From Pseudomonas brassicacearum (lineage in GTDB: Bacteria > Pseudomonadota > Gammaproteobacteria > Pseudomonadales > Pseudomonadaceae): 64,000 nucleotides of DNA. The stretch covers positions 186,001 through 250,000 of the forward strand of contig NZ_MOBJ01000034.1 of the NCBI RefSeq assembly GCF_003732225.1, given 5' to 3'. This document shows positions 54,343 through 64,000 of the stretch, in pieces (the first letter of the stretch is position 1; the number at the start of each line of letters is the position of its first letter). The position numbers and the translations under genes are program-made. The notes below the pieces were generated by a model. The model made no database searches and was not told the DNA's origin. It was given only the letters and a program-made list of their open reading frames with translations.

Positions 54343-56628
54343 ATGGAGTGGCTTGGTTTGCATTTCATTACCGAGCTGCCAGAGAGCAGCGGGCAAGTAG
54401 TACTCAGTTGCAGTCATAATCCCTTTCTGGTGCTGTTGGCCTACCTGGTCGCCTGCGCGGCCAGCTTTGCCACGCTGGACATGGCCGAACGCGTCGGTCA
54501 TGCCGAAAACCCTGCCTCTCAACGGCTCTGGCGCTGGGTCGGTGCGTGCTGCCTGTCGGGCGGTATTTGGGCCATGCACTTCATCGGCATGCTGGCGTTC
54601 CAGGCCCCCATCGACATCCATTACGATTTACCGACCACCTTCCTTTCCCTGCTGATCGCCTTTATTGCAGCCTTTGTGGCGATGAACACCCTGAGCAATG
54701 CACAACTGAACGCCCGGCAATACGTGCAAACCTCGATCTGCATCGGCCTGGGCATCTCCGCCATGCATTACGTGGGCATGGCCGCCATGCGCTCGAACGC
54801 CGTGCCCCACTACCAGCCAACATTGTTCGGCGTGTCGATCCTGATCGCCATCGGCGCCAGCGCAATTGCCTTGCTGCTGTCGCACGTTCTGCGCAACGGC
54901 AGCGGCATCGCCCATCAGATGCTCAAATACACCGCCAGCCTGGTGCTGGGTGCAGGCATCGTGAGCATGCACTTCACCGGTATGCAGTCCATGAGTCTGA
55001 TGTTGCCAGCCGGAGTTTCTGCGCAACTGTCAGTCGACAACGACCACCTGCAACTGGGGCTGACGATTGCCGTGATTGCGCTGTTGGTCATCGGCAGCAG
55101 CATCAGCGCGGCCCTGGCCGACAAAAAGCTGCAACACAAGGAACACGACCTGCGCCGGGTCAATACCCTGCTCAGCCAACTGGATCAGGCACGCATGTCG
55201 CTGCAACAAGTGGCGCACTATGACGCCCTGACCAACCTGATCAATCGCCGCGGCTTCAACCAGATCTTCGCCGAAAAGCTCATCGAGAAAAGCACTCATG
55301 GCGGCATGCTGGCAGTGATGTTTCTGGACATCGATCATTTCAAGCGGATCAACGACAGTCTGGGCCATGATGCCGGTGACGAACTGCTGAAAGTCCTTGC
55401 CGGACACATCAAAGGCTCGACCCGCAGCCATGACGATGTGGTCGCGCGGTTTGGCGGCGATGAGTTCTGCATTCTGATCAACCTGCGTGAGCGCGACGAA
55501 GCCCGGCACATGGCCCAGCGCATCATGCATAAGATGAAGGAACCGATTGAGTTGGCCGGTCGACGCATGGTCATGACCACCAGCATCGGTATCAGCGTAT
55601 TTCCCGACGACGGCAAGAGCTGCGAAGAACTGCTGAAAAACGCCGATCTGGCGCTGTACCAATCCAAGGGCAATGGCCGTAACGGCCTGCACTTTTTCAG
55701 CCCCAACCTGAAAACCAAGGCGACAATGGAGCTGCAACTCGAAGAAGAACTGCGCAATGCCTTACGTGACGAAAACGGGCTGTTGCTTTATTACCAACCG
55801 ATTTACGACCTCAAAAGCGGCCAGGTAACCAAACTCGAAGCACTGGTTCGCTGGCAGCACCCGGTGCACGGTTTACTCGCACCCGACCGCTTCATCCCAA
55901 TTGCCGAAGCCAATGGCTTGATCGCCGAACTCGACAACTGGGTGCTGCGCAAAGCCTGCGAAGACCTGAGCGAGCTGTCCAGGCACGGCGGCGAGTCGTT
56001 GAAAATCGCCGTGAACTGCTCTCCCCTCAATCTCGCTCGCGAAGAGCTCGCCGAAGAAGTCGAAAGTGCGCTGCGAGCGGCCGGCGTCGCGCCGCAGAGG
56101 CTGGAGCTGGAGGTTACGGAAAACGCTCTGATGGGCAACATCGCCAATACGCTGGTGCTGTTGCGCAAAATTCGTGCACTCGGTGTTTCGCTGTCGATAG
56201 ACGATTTTGGCACCGGTTACTCGTCGCTGGCCTACCTCAAGCGTTTGCCGCTGAACACCCTGAAAATCGACCGTTCGTTTATCCTGGACATTCCCAAGGC
56301 CACCCAGGACATGGAGATCGTCCAGGCTATTATCGTCATGGCCCATACCCTGCATTTGCAGGTGGTCACCGAAGGGGTCGAAACCCTGGAGCAATACCAG
56401 TTTCTCGAACGCTTCGGTTGCGATTTTGTTCAGGGTTACTTGTTGAGCCGCCCGGTACCGCTGGCTGAATTGCGCCCGGTACTGAACGAGATCAACCAGC
56501 GTAAACACCCACACCCTGTCAGTCCTTTGAGTCTGGTTCGCGGTATAGATGGATTAGTGTCGCGGGATCTTTTTCCAGAAAGCCCTGACCACCATGCAGG
56601 CGCATCAACTGTGCGGCCAGTCCACTGA
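54343..56628 (+). CDS. MHYT-GGDEF-EAL c-di-GMP protein
   Basis: 761 residues. The N-terminal seven-helix MHYT sensor carries the three motifs MHFIGM, MHYVGM and MHFTGM. The GGDEF domain is intact (ARFGGDEFCIL). An RSHD lies upstream but six residues, not five, from the motif, so the usual inhibitory site is displaced. The EAL domain keeps EALVRW, NCSPLNL (asparagine), DDFGTGYSS and EGVET, so phosphodiesterase activity is likely. The start MEWLGLHFITELP at 54343 is preferred to the ATG at 54304. The last 110 bp overlap the opposite-strand dehydrogenase gene. Confidence 0.9.
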   Translation: MEWLGLHFITELPESSGQVVLSCSHNPFLVLLAYLVACAASFATLDMAERVGHAENPASQRLWRWVGACCLSGGIWAMHFIGMLAFQAPIDIHYDLPTTFLSLLIAFIAAFVAMNTLSNAQLNARQYVQTSICIGLGISAMHYVGMAAMRSNAVPHYQPTLFGVSILIAIGASAIALLLSHVLRNGSGIAHQMLKYTASLVLGAGIVSMHFTGMQSMSLMLPAGVSAQLSVDNDHLQLGLTIAVIALLVIGSSISAALADKKLQHKEHDLRRVNTLLSQLDQARMSLQQVAHYDALTNLINRRGFNQIFAEKLIEKSTHGGMLAVMFLDIDHFKRINDSLGHDAGDELLKVLAGHIKGSTRSHDDVVARFGGDEFCILINLRERDEARHMAQRIMHKMKEPIELAGRRMVMTTSIGISVFPDDGKSCEELLKNADLALYQSKGNGRNGLHFFSPNLKTKATMELQLEEELRNALRDENGLLLYYQPIYDLKSGQVTKLEALVRWQHPVHGLLAPDRFIPIAEANGLIAELDNWVLRKACEDLSELSRHGGESLKIAVNCSPLNLAREELAEEVESALRAAGVAPQRLELEVTENALMGNIANTLVLLRKIRALGVSLSIDDFGTGYSSLAYLKRLPLNTLKIDRSFILDIPKATQDMEIVQAIIVMAHTLHLQVVTEGVETLEQYQFLERFGCDFVQGYLLSRPVPLAELRPVLNEINQRKHPHPVSPLSLVRGIDGLVSRDLFPESPDHHAGASTVRPVH

Positions 56629-57412
56629 TCGGCGTCGCCGAGCCCTGCTCGCGGGAAAACTTCACTGCACCATCCAGGTCCTTGAGCAGCGTCCGAACAT
56701 GCCACTTTATGGGTTCGAAACGGCTCTCGGCCATTTGCGGGGCAAGTATCTGCAAGGGTTTCGAGTCGGCAAACCCGCCGCTCAATGCTTCGGCCAGCAG
56801 GCTCGCATCCACGCCTGAGCGTTCAGCCAGCGCCACCACTTCAGCAATGACCAACGCATTGCAGGCAACAATCATCTGGTTGCAGGCCTTGGTCACCTGC
56901 CCTGCGCCGACCGCGCCCATGTGCGTGACCCGTTGACCGAGGCTCAACAGCACCGGGCGCACTCGCTCAACATCCGCAGATGTGCCGCCGACCATGATCG
57001 CCAGGCTGGCGGCTTCGGCACCCGCTACACCACCGGATACCGGTGCATCCAGCCAACCCATGCCGGTACGGCTGGCCAGCTCGGCAGCCATTTCCCGCGT
57101 CGCCGTGGGTTCCAGACTGGAAAAATCCACCAGCAGCTGACCGGTTTTCGCGCCAAACGCAACGCCTGCCGCCCCGAACACCACCTCGCGCACCACCTCG
57201 GTATTGGCCAGGCACAACATCACCAGATCGGCGTGCTGACACAGCTCGGCAGGCGTGGCCACTTGTCGCGCCCCGGCCTCGACCAACGGTGCGCACTTGA
57301 CCGGATCACGATTCCACACCGTCAGTGAGTAACCCGCCGCCAATAGGCGCCGACACATCGGCAAACCCATCAAGCCGATTCCAGCGAACGCGAGTGAAGG
57401 TAACGTTGCCAT
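56519..57412 (-). CDS. Beta-hydroxyacid dehydrogenase (3-HIBDH/tartronate semialdehyde reductase family)
   Basis: A 297-residue NAD(P)-dependent enzyme. The dinucleotide fold GIGLMGLPMCRRLLAAGYSL starts near residue 9. WLDAPVSGGVAGAEAASLAIM is the substrate signature near 115-135. The catalytic Lys is in GAGQVTKACNQM near 170. The exact substrate (3-hydroxyisobutyrate, tartronate semialdehyde, gamma-hydroxybutyrate) is undecided. The ATG at 57412 is used; a TTG one codon earlier is possible. Confidence 0.88.
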   Translation of the reverse strand: MATLPSLAFAGIGLMGLPMCRRLLAAGYSLTVWNRDPVKCAPLVEAGARQVATPAELCQHADLVMLCLANTEVVREVVFGAAGVAFGAKTGQLLVDFSSLEPTATREMAAELASRTGMGWLDAPVSGGVAGAEAASLAIMVGGTSADVERVRPVLLSLGQRVTHMGAVGAGQVTKACNQMIVACNALVIAEVVALAERSGVDASLLAEALSGGFADSKPLQILAPQMAESRFEPIKWHVRTLLKDLDGAVKFSREQGSATPISGLAAQLMRLHGGQGFLEKDPATLIHLYREPDSKD

Positions 57413-57610
57413 CAATTTGCCTCTGTTCGATTAAAGATCGCCAAATATTGGCCGATTCATCATCAATCAGGAAAGGATTCCCCCTAGCGACGCTCAGGTA
57501 AAGCCCTATCGCTGGGGACACTATCGCGATGTAAAGTCGCGAGTTCTTTATTCGTGATGGCTTGATGATATCTCGCCGCCAAACCAACCAGTCCAGGCAC
57601 ATGGCGCACA

Positions 57611-59788
57611 ATGACTTCTAAAAATAATCCTGCCCCTGCGGTATCCGAACTGACGCTCACCGCCGCCACGGATAAACCTCCAGTCCCGAAGCCATTGACC
57701 AGCACACGAGCGCTTGCGACTCAGCAGTATCTGTATTTCACCGAGACCAACACCGATCGTATCCTCGACAACCTCGACGGCCTGCGCGATCTGGTGTTCC
57801 CCAAGCCGCCGCACCTGGAAGACACCCACGAACTGCATCAGCAGGAGTTCCCCTCGGTTTGCCTGATCGGTCTGGGTCGCTGCGGTTCGAACATTGCGCT
57901 GGACGTCGCGGAGCTGGTGTACAACGCCCGCAAGTTCTACCTCAACGAGTTCAACAACGAAGACAAGCCCTATGCTGAAAAGGGCTACAGCCCTGCGCAA
58001 TGGATTCGCAACAACCTGAAACTGGGTGCCGGCAAAGCCACCAAACCGGTGTTCCTGGTCGAACCGCTGGTGATGCTCGGCGACCTGGACAAAGACATCG
58101 CCGGACGTATCCGCTTCTCGCGCAAGGGCGAAAAAAGCGGCTTCCTGCGCGACTACAGCAAAATGAAGATCATGGACCTCTCGGAAGTCCACGCCGGTGG
58201 CGCCGGTAACGCGCCGATCCTCGGCCAGTACCTGGCGAAGATCATCCTGAACAAGGACACACAGCGTTTCTCCAGCCCCGACTGGAAGATGATTCATTCG
58301 TACCTGATCGACAGCTGTGGCATCAAGGCCAACCAGTCGCGCCTGTACTTCTCGATCTTCAGCGCCGGCGGCGGTACCGGTTCGGGCATGGCCTCGGAGT
58401 TCGGCCTGGCCCAGCAGCACTCGTACATGAACAAGACGTTCGACACCAAACCGGTGGACGAGCACGACAGCAAGAGCGGCCACTCCTTCGTTTTCGAGCC
58501 GATCTTCACCAGCGGCATTTGCGTACTGCCGAACATTTCCGATCACCGCAGCGAAATGTCTGAGGCACTGCACATCAACGCCGGTCGCCTGCTGTGCAAG
58601 TACCTGTCGGAAGAATGGGATTTTTCGTACAACTTCGCCAACGAAGACAGCAGCGAAGCCAGCGTCATGGGCCGTATCCGCCCATGGAACGCGATGATGC
58701 TGATCTCCAACGACATCATGCGTTACGCCGAAGAGAACGATGACGGCAATATCCAGAACATTGATGTCAATGCCATGGAAAAGCACGCCAACCAGTACAT
58801 CTCGCAGCAGATCTTCAACATTCTGACGGCCCAGGCCGTCACTACCGACTACGACCAGAACTACTTCCGTCGGGCCGGTATCGATATCGGCGAAACCATC
58901 CGCCTGGACGCCAACGACCTGTTCATGAGTCTGGCCGGGCCAGTGGCGATTGCCTACGCCGAATCGGTGGTGCCAGAGCAACCGGCACCGAGCAGTGACA
59001 AGTTCAAGGTGTTCGACAAAGAGCCGCAGCGCCTGAACATCGACGACCTGTTCTTCCGCTCCATCGACCTGCCGCACTTCAACAAGGTGACCCAGGCCAT
59101 CGAAGGCATCAGCCTGTTGCCGATCGAGTCCAAGCGTTATCGCGCATCGCTGGAGCAATACAAGAACTCGGGTTATGACGCTGCTGCCCTGCATGACCTG
59201 CACTTCTTCAAGAACTGCTCGTCGGTCGTGTCGATCGTCTCGCTGCCCAAGGATTACAAGCTGTCCTACATGGACCTGAACCGGTTGAAGACCCACCTCA
59301 ACAGCCTGTTCCCCAACACCACGCTCAAGCGTTATGCACTGGTGATCGGCGCCTCGGCCAACCTCTCGCTGACCACCCTGATCGCCAAGAGCCCGTGCCT
59401 GTCAGACGATTTCCTGACCTTGATCGTGGCCTTCATCAAACGCTGCTTTGCACGCAACCCGTACCGTTTCGACGAAACGCTGGACAACTCGATCCTCGAC
59501 TTCATCATTCATGAAGACTTCGACGAGGCCAGAATCGACGAACTGCTCAACGAGTTCGAAAACCCGGCGAAGATCCTCGACACCAACTGGTACGCGATCA
59601 AGCCGATGTACGAGAAGAAGTACCGCGAGCTGATCAACGACAAAGACAAATTCGTCTCGATCAACGACATCCGCCTGTCGCGCGACTGCGTGAAAAAAGC
59701 CATCAAGTACCTGCGCGAGATCTACCGTCACCGCATCGGCAAGACCAAGGTCATCTCGCTGAATAACCATACGGGCAAGACGGTCTGA
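57611..59788 (+). CDS. Tubulin/FtsZ-like protein of unknown role
   Basis: 725 residues. The nucleotide-binding elements of the tubulin/FtsZ superfamily are visible: VCLIGLGRCGSNIALDVAEL near 83-102 and the G-box SAGGGTGSGMASEFG at about 251-265. Beyond the GTPase half the sequence matches no family known to me. It is much longer than FtsZ or TubZ and has no signal peptide. Its N-terminal 30 residues are low-complexity (Thr/Ala/Pro). It may form a filament or be a nucleotide-dependent switch. Neighbours give no clue. The ribosome-binding site is weak. Confidence 0.75.
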   Translation: MTSKNNPAPAVSELTLTAATDKPPVPKPLTSTRALATQQYLYFTETNTDRILDNLDGLRDLVFPKPPHLEDTHELHQQEFPSVCLIGLGRCGSNIALDVAELVYNARKFYLNEFNNEDKPYAEKGYSPAQWIRNNLKLGAGKATKPVFLVEPLVMLGDLDKDIAGRIRFSRKGEKSGFLRDYSKMKIMDLSEVHAGGAGNAPILGQYLAKIILNKDTQRFSSPDWKMIHSYLIDSCGIKANQSRLYFSIFSAGGGTGSGMASEFGLAQQHSYMNKTFDTKPVDEHDSKSGHSFVFEPIFTSGICVLPNISDHRSEMSEALHINAGRLLCKYLSEEWDFSYNFANEDSSEASVMGRIRPWNAMMLISNDIMRYAEENDDGNIQNIDVNAMEKHANQYISQQIFNILTAQAVTTDYDQNYFRRAGIDIGETIRLDANDLFMSLAGPVAIAYAESVVPEQPAPSSDKFKVFDKEPQRLNIDDLFFRSIDLPHFNKVTQAIEGISLLPIESKRYRASLEQYKNSGYDAAALHDLHFFKNCSSVVSIVSLPKDYKLSYMDLNRLKTHLNSLFPNTTLKRYALVIGASANLSLTTLIAKSPCLSDDFLTLIVAFIKRCFARNPYRFDETLDNSILDFIIHEDFDEARIDELLNEFENPAKILDTNWYAIKPMYEKKYRELINDKDKFVSINDIRLSRDCVKKAIKYLREIYRHRIGKTKVISLNNHTGKTV

Positions 59789-59800
59789 CCGCGTCACGGC

Positions 59801-59885
59801 CATCGCGAGCAAGCTCGCTCCCACATTTGACCGCTTTCTTTTGAAGAACTCTGTCACCTGTGGGAGCGAGCTTGCTCGCGATGGC
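59801..59885. repeat. REP pair (GTGGGAGCGAGC family)
   Basis: Inverted copies at 59801-59828 and 59857-59885, after the tubulin-like gene. The remaining 59886-60080 shows nothing recognisable. Confidence 0.9.
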
Positions 59886-60080
59886 GTCCTCACATCCAGC
59901 ACATCTCCAACATCCAGAAACAATTAAGCAGCCGTTCGGCTGCTCTCTCAACTGTTCCCGTTACGTTTACGTAACCTTCCCCCCGCCAGCCTGTGGCATT
60001 TCTCTACGGCAACCTGCCATCACGCTACTCGGCTACACACTTTTGCCTGAGCGCAGCCAGCACCAAATCGGTGCAAGCCG

Positions 60081-60386
60081 TCAGATCTGCGCCCTTTCCT
60101 GGATCAGAATCCACGGCGAAACCACCACCGCCCAGAGCTGCGGATCACGTTCGACCAAATCCAGCGCCCGCGTCGCAGACACCTTGGCAACCTTCTCGGC
60201 AGCCAGCCAGGCAGCCACTTTCTCGCCCTGATCCTCGGCCACGGCTTCGGCTGCTTCGATCAAATCCAGATCGGCCTCGACCCACAATAGGGCACCCTTG
60301 GCAAAGAACGGTTCGAGTTCCTTCCAGGTAATAGATGCGGTTTCACCAAGCAGCTTGGCATAGAGGGTGCTAGGTTCTTGAGTCAT
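60081..60386 (-). CDS. DUF2288-family protein
   Basis: 101 residues, beginning MTQEPSTLYAKLLGETASIT with WKELEPFFAKGALLWVEADL following, which is the DUF2288 pattern. It ends LWAVVVSPWILIQERAQ. Function unknown; cytoplasmic. The ATG at 60386 is chosen over one at 60416. Confidence 0.8.
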   Translation of the reverse strand: MTQEPSTLYAKLLGETASITWKELEPFFAKGALLWVEADLDLIEAAEAVAEDQGEKVAAWLAAEKVAKVSATRALDLVERDPQLWAVVVSPWILIQERAQI

Positions 60387-60734
60387 GGGCCCTGTCCGGA
60401 AAAGAAATCGGCGCAATCATAACGTCGGTGCCCTGGCAGAAAAACCCGGATGCAATAGAGTCATTGATCGAGAACTGCAGGAAAGCAAGGATAGCCGCTG
60501 AATCGGGCCACTACCCAGCCAAAATCCCGCCGCAATTCTGTCTTTTTCTTTCAAAAATGCGACACCCTCAGGTTTTGCCCCTGAGCGCCAGCTTTCCAAG
60601 CGAACAACCGGCGCTCTACACTGTACCGGTACAGTTGCCGGGGGGCATTTCCGGAGGATATCCAGTATATCGATCCGGTTCTGTGGCTCTGGCCGCCAGG
60701 ACTATAAAAATTACAACAGTAAGAGTGGAGCACT
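60387..60734. promoter_or_regulatory. braC upstream region with a perfect palindrome
   Basis: ACTGTACCGGTACAGT (60620-60635) is a perfect 16-bp palindrome 100 bp before the braC ATG, a strong candidate for a dimeric repressor site. No gene was accepted in this gap; frames at 60417-60599 and 60428-60742 lack support. Confidence 0.6.
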
Positions 60735-61862
60735 ATGAATAAGGCTACTAAGCAGATTTCCAAACTGTTTGCCGCTATGGTTCTGGCCGGAGTCGCCAGC
60801 CATTCGTTCGCAGCTGACACCATCAAGATCGGCATCGCCGGCCCTAAAACCGGTCCAGTGACCCAGTACGGTGACATGCAGTTCACCGGCGCTAAAATGG
60901 CCATCGAGCAGATCAACGCCAAGGGCGGTGTCGACGGCAAGATGCTCGAAGCCAAAGAATACGATGACGCCTGCGACCCTAAACAGGCCGTTGCCGTCGC
61001 CAACAAAGTGGTCAACGACGGCGTCAAGTTCGTGGTCGGTCACCTCTGCTCCAGCTCCACTCAGCCAGCGTCCGACATCTACGAAGACGAAGGCGTGATC
61101 ATGATCACCCCAGCCGCCACCAGCCCGGACATCACCAACCGTGGCTACAAAATGGTGTTCCGCACCATCGGCCTGGACAGCGCGCAGGGCCCTGCCGCCG
61201 GTAACTACATCGCCGATCACGTAAAACCGAAAATCGTTGCTGTTCTGCATGACAAACAGCAATACGGTGAAGGCATCGCCACCGCCGTGAAGAAAACCCT
61301 CGAAGCCAAAGGCGTCAAGGTTGCCGTGTTCGAAGGCCTCAACGCCGGCGACAAGGACTTCTCCTCGATCATCCAGAAACTCAAGCAAGCCAACGTCGAC
61401 TTCGTCTACTACGGCGGCTACCACCCGGAACTGGGCCTGATCCTGCGTCAGTCCAAGGAAAAAGGCCTGAACGCCAAGTTCATGGGGCCGGAAGGCGTCG
61501 GCAACGACTCCATCTCGCAGATCGCCCAGGACGCTTCCGAAGGCCTGCTGGTGACCTTGCCGAAATCTTTCGACCAGGATCCGGCCAACAAGGCACTGGT
61601 TGACGCGTTCGCCGCCAAGAAGCAGGACCCGAGCGGTCCGTTCGTGTTCCCGGCCTACTCGGCAGTCGAAGTGATCGCTGAAGGCATCAAGGCAGCGAAG
61701 AGCGAAGACACCACCAAAGTGGCCGCGGCTATCCGCGCTGGCACCTTCAAGACCCCGACCGGCGACCTGTCGTTCGACTCGAAGGGCGACCTGAAGAACT
61801 TCAAGTTCGTGGTCTACCAGTGGCACTTTGGCAAACCTAAAACCGAAGTTTCGCCTCAGTAA
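60735..61862 (+). CDS. braC: Branched-chain amino acid binding protein BraC (LivJ/K-like)
   Basis: A 375-residue periplasmic binding protein with signal peptide ending in SHSFA before ADTIKIGIAGPKTG. The two lobes follow the Leu/Ile/Val-binding pattern: QFTGAKMAIEQINAKGGVDG, the Cys pair in DDACDPKQ and VVGHLCSSST, and YYGGYHPELG. It delivers Leu, Ile, Val and Ala to the BraDE permease. A terminator at 61887 lets it be made in excess of the permease genes. Confidence 0.95.
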   Translation: MNKATKQISKLFAAMVLAGVASHSFAADTIKIGIAGPKTGPVTQYGDMQFTGAKMAIEQINAKGGVDGKMLEAKEYDDACDPKQAVAVANKVVNDGVKFVVGHLCSSSTQPASDIYEDEGVIMITPAATSPDITNRGYKMVFRTIGLDSAQGPAAGNYIADHVKPKIVAVLHDKQQYGEGIATAVKKTLEAKGVKVAVFEGLNAGDKDFSSIIQKLKQANVDFVYYGGYHPELGLILRQSKEKGLNAKFMGPEGVGNDSISQIAQDASEGLLVTLPKSFDQDPANKALVDAFAAKKQDPSGPFVFPAYSAVEVIAEGIKAAKSEDTTKVAAAIRAGTFKTPTGDLSFDSKGDLKNFKFVVYQWHFGKPKTEVSPQ

Positions 61863-61886
61863 GGCGCTGCCTGACTGACTGCCAAT

Positions 61887-61917
61887 AAAGCCCACGGCGT
61901 GCCGTGGGCTTTGTTTT
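61887..61917 (+). terminator. Partial terminator between braC and braD
   Basis: AAAGCCCACGGC-GTGCCGTGGGCTTT followed by GTTTT. Probably attenuates read-through into braDE. Confidence 0.85.
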
Positions 61918-62093
61918 ACGAGGTAATGGGCCGTGCCTCCGTGATCCGGAAGCCTCCCCACCTGAAAATCTCAAAACCGTCATCAGCGGTTCGCTGGCAA
62001 ACCTCACGTTCGAAGTGGATGCAGATCCACGGGGCCTGAGCGGGAAAATGACTCCACCAGTGAAATGCGTATCAGGTTTTTAGGAGCGCTGTA
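61918..62093 (+). promoter_or_regulatory. braD leader
   Basis: A 176-bp gap with a good ribosome-binding site (TAGGAGCG) just before braD. No specific operator recognised. Confidence 0.35.
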
Positions 62094-63013
<920 letters not shown>

Positions 63014-63017
<4 letters not shown>

Positions 63018-64000
63018 TTCGGAATCTTAGACAGGCGCTTTTCAGCGCGCTATTGGTTTGGGCTGTGGCGTACCCGGTACTCGGTCTGAAACTGTCCATC
63101 GCCGGCATCAACCTCGAAGTTCAAGGTGCCAGCACTTCCACGCTGATCATCATCGCCGTCTGTTCGGTGCTGATGTTCCTGCGGGTGATATTCGACCGCC
63201 AATACACGACCGCCATGCGCTCCGTGCCCAAAGGTAAATTGATCCCGGCCGGCGCGAGCCAGTTCCTGACCCTGCCCAGCACCCAGCGCTGGGTCATCAT
63301 GGGATTGATCGTCGTCGCTCTGGTCTGGCCGTTCTTCGGCTCGCGCGGTGCGGTGGATATCGCCACGCTGATTCTGATCTATGTGCTGCTCGGCCTGGGC
63401 CTGAACATCGTGGTCGGCCTGGCGGGTCTGCTCGACCTGGGCTACGTCGGTTTCTACGCGGTGGGCGCCTACAGCTATGCGCTGCTGTCGCACTACTTCG
63501 GCCTGAGCTTCTGGATCTGCCTGCCCATCGCCGGCTTGATGTCGGCGACCTTCGGCTTCCTGCTGGGCTTCCCGGTGCTGCGTCTGCGCGGTGACTATCT
63601 GGCGATCGTGACCCTGGGCTTCGGTGAGATCATCCGGCTGTTCCTGCGTAACCTGACCGGCCTCACGGGCGGACCGAACGGCATCAGCAACATTCCCAAA
63701 CCGACGCTGTTCGGCCTGAGCTTCGACAGAACGGCCGCCGAAGGCATGCAGACCTTCCACGAGTTCTTCGGCCTGACGTACAACCCGGTCAGCAAGGTGG
63801 TTTTCCTCTACCTGGTGGCGCTGTTGCTGGCGCTGTTCGCACTGTTCGTGATCAACCGTCTGCTGCGCATGCCGATCGGCCGTGCCTGGGAAGCGCTGCG
63901 TGAAGACGAAATCGCCTGCCGTGCACTGGGCCTGAACCCGACCGTGATCAAGCTGTCGGCCTTCACCCTGGGTGCCTGCTTCGCCGGTTTCGCCGGCAGC
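63014..64000 (+). CDS. braE: Branched-chain amino acid permease BraE (LivM), 3' partial
   Basis: Begins ATGATTCGG at 63014, overlapping braD by 4 bp, and runs off the right edge; 329 residues are visible. Landmarks are [56 protein letters not shown] and [20 protein letters not shown]. The ATPase genes braF and braG are expected just beyond the window. Confidence 0.95.

Noticed and set aside
57548-59296. 582-residue minus-strand reading frame
   Set aside because: It is the antisense shadow of the tubulin-like gene, whose plus-strand frame carries recognisable motifs; the shadow has none.

Overview
The window is a 64 kb piece of chromosome that looks like a member of the Pseudomonas fluorescens group. 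The evidence is the EmhR/EmhABC (TtgABC-type) efflux locus with a recognisable TtgR-type operator, a XenB-like reductase, the OlsB/OlsA ornithine-lipid pair, a complete pca (protocatechuate) regulon, a BraC/D/E branched-chain amino acid transporter, and many copies of the short palindromic REP elements typical of this group. No rRNA, tRNA, CRISPR array or transposase was seen. All identifications come from reading the sequence; no database search was possible.

Layout. 1-13.9 kb is mostly core: a SAM methyltransferase (cut by the left edge), a TPM-domain protein, periplasmic beta-glucosidase BglX, a cardiolipin-synthase-like enzyme with a YceI-like protein, a serine hydrolase coupled to a small membrane protein, an acyl-CoA-dehydrogenase-like protein divergent from olsBA, acpH, and an arsR-MFS-xenB operon with repeated ATATCG operator-like boxes. 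14.1-15.5 kb is an A+T-rich island with two tandem, distantly related genes of unknown function. 15.8-22.5 kb is emhR / emhABC.

22.2-31.0 kb is the most unusual part. A tandem duplication has copied a segment running from the 3' end of emhC, through a gene for an Ig-like-fold protein, into the 3' end of a modification-enzyme gene. It leaves a novel joint (about 25185) where fragments of both genes are fused. To the right is an apparently intact peptide-modification (RiPP-like) locus on the minus strand: an 85-residue precursor-like peptide, a GNAT acetyltransferase, an HExxH protein resembling RiPP peptide hydroxylases, and a 655-residue fusion of a DUF692/MNIO iron oxygenase with a SagB-type nitroreductase. 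I know of no characterised pathway with this exact combination. It is the best candidate for an undescribed system here.

31.6-33.9 kb holds an OprD-family porin and a lipoprotein polysaccharide deacetylase. 34.0-45.0 kb is the protocatechuate branch of the beta-ketoadipate pathway (pcaC, D, B, T, G, H, F, J, I, K, R, all minus strand). Sites matching the PcaR 15-mer lie before pcaI, pcaK and pcaR. Together these genes take up protocatechuate and convert it to succinyl-CoA plus acetyl-CoA.

45.7-64 kb: a small soluble protein, a Pit phosphate transporter, a repeat-rich segment with two very small genes, rapA, an MFS transporter, an MHYT-GGDEF-EAL c-di-GMP protein overlapping tail-to-tail with a beta-hydroxyacid dehydrogenase gene, a large tubulin/FtsZ-like protein of unknown role, a DUF2288 protein, and braC-braD-braE (braE cut by the right edge).
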